Source: Candidatus Thorarchaeota archaeon (GTDB taxonomy: Archaea; Asgardarchaeota; Thorarchaeia; Thorarchaeales; Thorarchaeaceae). Taken from it: 7,423 nucleotides of DNA. The stretch covers positions 1 to 7,423 of the forward strand of contig JAGSHP010000401.1 in NCBI GenBank assembly GCA_029855925.1, read 5' to 3'. The notes under the pieces were generated by a model that made no database searches, had not been told where the DNA came from, and saw only the letters and a list, made by a program, of their open reading frames with translations. The translations under genes were made by a program, and so were the position numbers. Below are positions 5,589-7,423 of this stretch, in pieces (the first letter of the stretch is position 1; each line of letters begins with the position of its first letter).

Positions 5589-7423
5589 CTATGATCCCGA
5601 AGCGGTGTCATCAGCGGCCCCCTCATCGACCTCAGGTTCAGCATGTCCTGCTCCAGAAACCGAGTCAGGCGTGGAGTCGGTGGACGTGAAGCGTGAGAGA
5701 ATCTCCTGTCTCTTGAGGATCAGTATGATTACCAACACGACCACGCCGGCAAGCCCGACATATAGGGTGAATGGAACCGGAGAGGACGGTTCGCCAGCTG
5801 ATGTGGAAGCCTGCGGAGTCAGTACCTCGAGGACATAATAGTCGCCAGCGTTGTCTGCGACTGTTGTGTTCCCCACCTTGTCCGTTGAAACCAGATAGAA
5901 CTGCACTCGAGCCCCGTTCTCCATAGCGGGAAGTATGAACTCATAGGCTGGGAGGTTTGAGGAGGACCAATGTACTGAATGCCATGTCTGCATGCTGTCA
6001 TTTGAGTAGAGCAATGTGACCGAATCAACTCCGCTGCCCTCATCAGTGACATTCACGGAAACGTGAATAGGTTCTCCGGCCGGGGGATGATAGGAAAACT
6101 GAGGAGTGTCAATGATGGGAGCTTGAGAGTCAATCAATACGTCTTGCGTTTCACTGGCATCGAGGTTGGACAGAGTGTCATTTATGGAGAGATACATGGA
6201 GACCACACCGCCCTTGAATGGTCCAACTGTGAGCGAGAAACTGACCACCGACTCATTCAGAGGCGTGCTATTGACCATCGGCAGTTCGCTCCAATATGAA
6301 GTCTCAGTACTCAGGTGAAGTACGCACTCTGAGAGATTGAAGGTTCCCCTCTGAATGCTTGCATCTACGACTATGCTCTCAGACGCATTGTAGTACGAAC
6401 GAGACGTGCCGAAGCTCACCACGCGCGGTGCGTCAACTCTGAAATAGGTGGTACGTCCGCCCTTGTCCGAGGATACGATCGACATGCCGTCCTCTGACAT
6501 CGATACCGAGAGCACCTCGGTCTGAGTGTCATAGAGGAGGAGAGTCTTGTTGCTGCTTTTGTGAAACATATAGACCAGATGATTGTAGTTTCCTGAGAGT
6601 ATCTTCTCCCCGTCAGAGCTGATCGAGACGAATCGCATCTGATTCGAAGAGTTATATGTCCATAGCGTAGCGTTGCTGCCAACGTCCCACACAAACAGGT
6701 TCTTGTCATTTCCAAGTGCACGACCTGCAACGATCGTGCTCCCATCACGGGACACCTCTACGTCGTAGAAATTGAAGTCCGAATAGGTCCAGAGTGTAGC
6801 GTTGCTCTGTCGACTGAATATGTAGACACCGCCGAGGGATGCTGCTGCAATAATACTGGCATTTGATGAGAGCGACACCCCATAGAGGATTCCACCAGTG
6901 TGGTATGACCAAAGAGTCGAGTTGGATGAGAGTCCAAAGACGTAGATTGTCCCAGCAAAGCCCACAGCCGCAACAGTGGAACCATCCTGAGAGACCGAGA
7001 CCTTTGTCACAATACCTCCGGTCATGTAGTCCCAGATCGGACTACTGGAGGTGCGATTGAAGGCGTAGACTCGTCCAGACCAGTCGCCAGCAGTGACAAG
7101 AGTACCATTGCCCGACACTGCCACAGCGACCACGTAGGAGCTGCAGTTCCTCATCCACAGGGGCGTACTTGAGTCCCTCTCGAAGACATACAGAAGACCT
7201 CCCATCGTTCCAGCCACGATCGTGCCCCCATCGTCAGAGATGGCAACATCAAGGATCATTGCTCCAACATCGTAACTCCAGAGACTCTCATTGCTTGAAC
7301 TGTCGAGGAGCGTGGTCTTGTTGTTTGACCCCTCCACGATCGTAGTCCCGTCTGCAGAGATTGCAACCGGTCGTGTCATGGAGTCATCTGGTGTGGTATA
7401 GTGAGTCCAAGTCGGAAATTCAT
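5589..7423 (-). CDS. Membrane-anchored beta-propeller / Ig-like surface protein (partial, N-terminus beyond window)
   Basis: The frame is open from the right edge to a TAG stop at 5591-5589, giving at least 610 residues. The ATG at 7379 is not a convincing start. The 14 codons before it stay open and read EFPTWTHYTTPDDS, which supplies the W-x-x-Y strand of a propeller repeat. With the first complete codon (7421-7419) as residue 1, the parts are: eight propeller repeats (to about 335), a first Ig-like domain (336-432), a second Ig-like domain (433-534; 'APIID...DEGSGVDSVTLLYSND' style, ending 'STDKVGNTT'), a transmembrane helix (551-569) and a tail (570-610). Export is inferred from this layout, since any signal peptide is outside the window. 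There are about 20 Asn-X-Ser/Thr sequons in the outer part. No catalytic residues were recognised. The likely role is ligand or partner binding at the cell surface. PQQ-dependent enzyme activity is unlikely because no matching motifs are visible. Confidence 0.93.
   Translation of the reverse strand, partial: EFPTWTHYTTPDDSMTRPVAISADGTTIVEGSNNKTTLLDSSSNESLWSYDVGAMILDVAISDDGGTIVAGTMGGLLYVFERDSSTPLWMRNCSSYVVAVAVSGNGTLVTAGDWSGRVYAFNRTSSSPIWDYMTGGIVTKVSVSQDGSTVAAVGFAGTIYVFGLSSNSTLWSYHTGGILYGVSLSSNASIIAAASLGGVYIFSRQSNATLWTYSDFNFYDVEVSRDGSTIVAGRALGNDKNLFVWDVGSNATLWTYNSSNQMRFVSISSDGEKILSGNYNHLVYMFHKSSNKTLLLYDTQTEVLSVSMSEDGMSIVSSDKGGRTTYFRVDAPRVVSFGTSRSYYNASESIVVDASIQRGTFNLSECVLHLSTETSYWSELPMVNSTPLNESVVSFSLTVGPFKGGVVSMYLSINDTLSNLDASETQDVLIDSQAPIIDTPQFSYHPPAGEPIHVSVNVTDEGSGVDSVTLLYSNDSMQTWHSVHWSSSNLPAYEFILPAMENGARVQFYLVSTDKVGNTTVADNAGDYYVLEVLTPQASTSAGEPSSPVPFTLYVGLAGVVVLVIILILKRQEILSRFTSTDSTPDSVSGAGHAEPEVDEGAADDTASGS
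5715..5771 (-). other. C-terminal transmembrane helix and acidic cytoplasmic tail
   Basis: The sequence FTLYVGLAGVVVLVIILIL (19 residues) is followed directly by KRQEILSR, giving a clear positive-inside stop-transfer signal. A Ser/Thr/Pro-rich linker precedes it. The tail after it (to 5592) is about 40 residues and its last part is acidic and Ala/Gly/Ser-rich (AEPEVDEGAADD). The topology is therefore a large N-terminal part outside and a short tail inside. There is no LPXTG or PGF-CTERM-like sorting motif. Confidence 0.92.
6417..7423 (-). repeat. Eight 41-residue beta-propeller repeats
   Basis: Aligning on the tryptophan that ends each unit gives successive repeats of 41, 41, 41, 40, 43 and 41 residues, plus a first repeat cut by the edge and a degenerate last one. 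Each follows the plan '(S/T)-Y-...-V-(S/A)-(V/I)-S-x-D-G-x-x-I-(V/A)-A-G-...-V-Y-x-F-...-S-S-N-x-T-L-W'. Examples are VSVSQDGSTVAA and VAISDDGGTIVAG. This is the WD40/YVTN/PQQ-like propeller pattern with the 'S-x-D-G' turn. The last repeat loses the final W (APRVV) and leads into the Ig-like part. The count fits a seven- or eight-bladed propeller. If the gene starts soon after the right edge, eight blades is most likely. Confidence 0.88.

Noticed and set aside
5557..5838. Plus-strand open frame of 93 codons that starts in the gap
   Set aside because: It is mostly antisense to the transmembrane and tail coding region of the propeller gene and has no family signature or ribosome binding site.
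6416..6748. Other minus-strand frames inside the propeller gene (also 5819-6052 and 6758-6985)
   Set aside because: They overlap the propeller frame, which has a clear 41-residue repeat. Their products are Arg/Ser/Thr-rich shadows.
6417..7423. PQQ-dependent dehydrogenase or BamB-like identity for the propeller
   Set aside because: The repeats share the general propeller plan, but there are no PQQ-ligand or catalytic motifs. The attached Ig-like domains and C-terminal membrane helix do not fit BamB or a dehydrogenase.

Overview
The window holds two large protein genes, both read on the minus strand and both cut by a window edge. They are separated by a 290-base AT-rich gap. No RNA gene, CRISPR array, transposon or plus-strand gene could be supported. 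Both products are exported, Ser/Thr/Asp-rich, low-lysine and low-cysteine surface proteins built from repeated beta-sandwich or beta-propeller modules.

Several things suggest an archaeon of roughly balanced G+C: giant Ig-repeat exoproteins, a propeller-Ig-transmembrane protein dense in Asn-X-Ser/Thr sequons, archaeal TATA-like boxes in the gap and a GGAGG ribosome binding site. Thorarchaeota-like Asgard archaea or Thermoplasmatota are my best guesses. The lineage is inference only, because no phylogenetic marker is present.

Layout: (1) Bases 5298 to 1 (minus) are one uninterrupted reading frame of at least 1,766 codons. It starts at a TTG codon behind a strong triple GGAGG site. Its product has a signal peptide, an N-terminal carbohydrate-binding-like jelly-roll domain, three Ig-like domains of the 'DG-H-L-V-DN-G' type, an unassigned segment of about 110 residues, and then about ten further Ig-like modules that run to the window edge. 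The repeat signature breaks down at about base 80, and the last 26 codons look out of frame. (2) Bases 5299-5588 are the intergenic region. It holds TATA-like boxes, a 6+6 inverted repeat followed on the minus strand by a T-rich run, and a TAACGA direct repeat. (3) Bases 7423 to 5589 (minus) encode at least 610 residues of a second surface protein. It has eight visible 41-residue propeller repeats, two Ig-like domains, one transmembrane helix and an acidic cytoplasmic tail. Its true start lies beyond the right edge.

Functionally, the pair looks like a cell-surface module: one protein anchored by a C-terminal helix that displays a propeller, and a neighbouring secreted multi-domain filament-like or adhesin-like protein with a glycan-binding-like tip. 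A direct partnership is inferred only from adjacency and shared architecture. The large gene probably has its own promoter.
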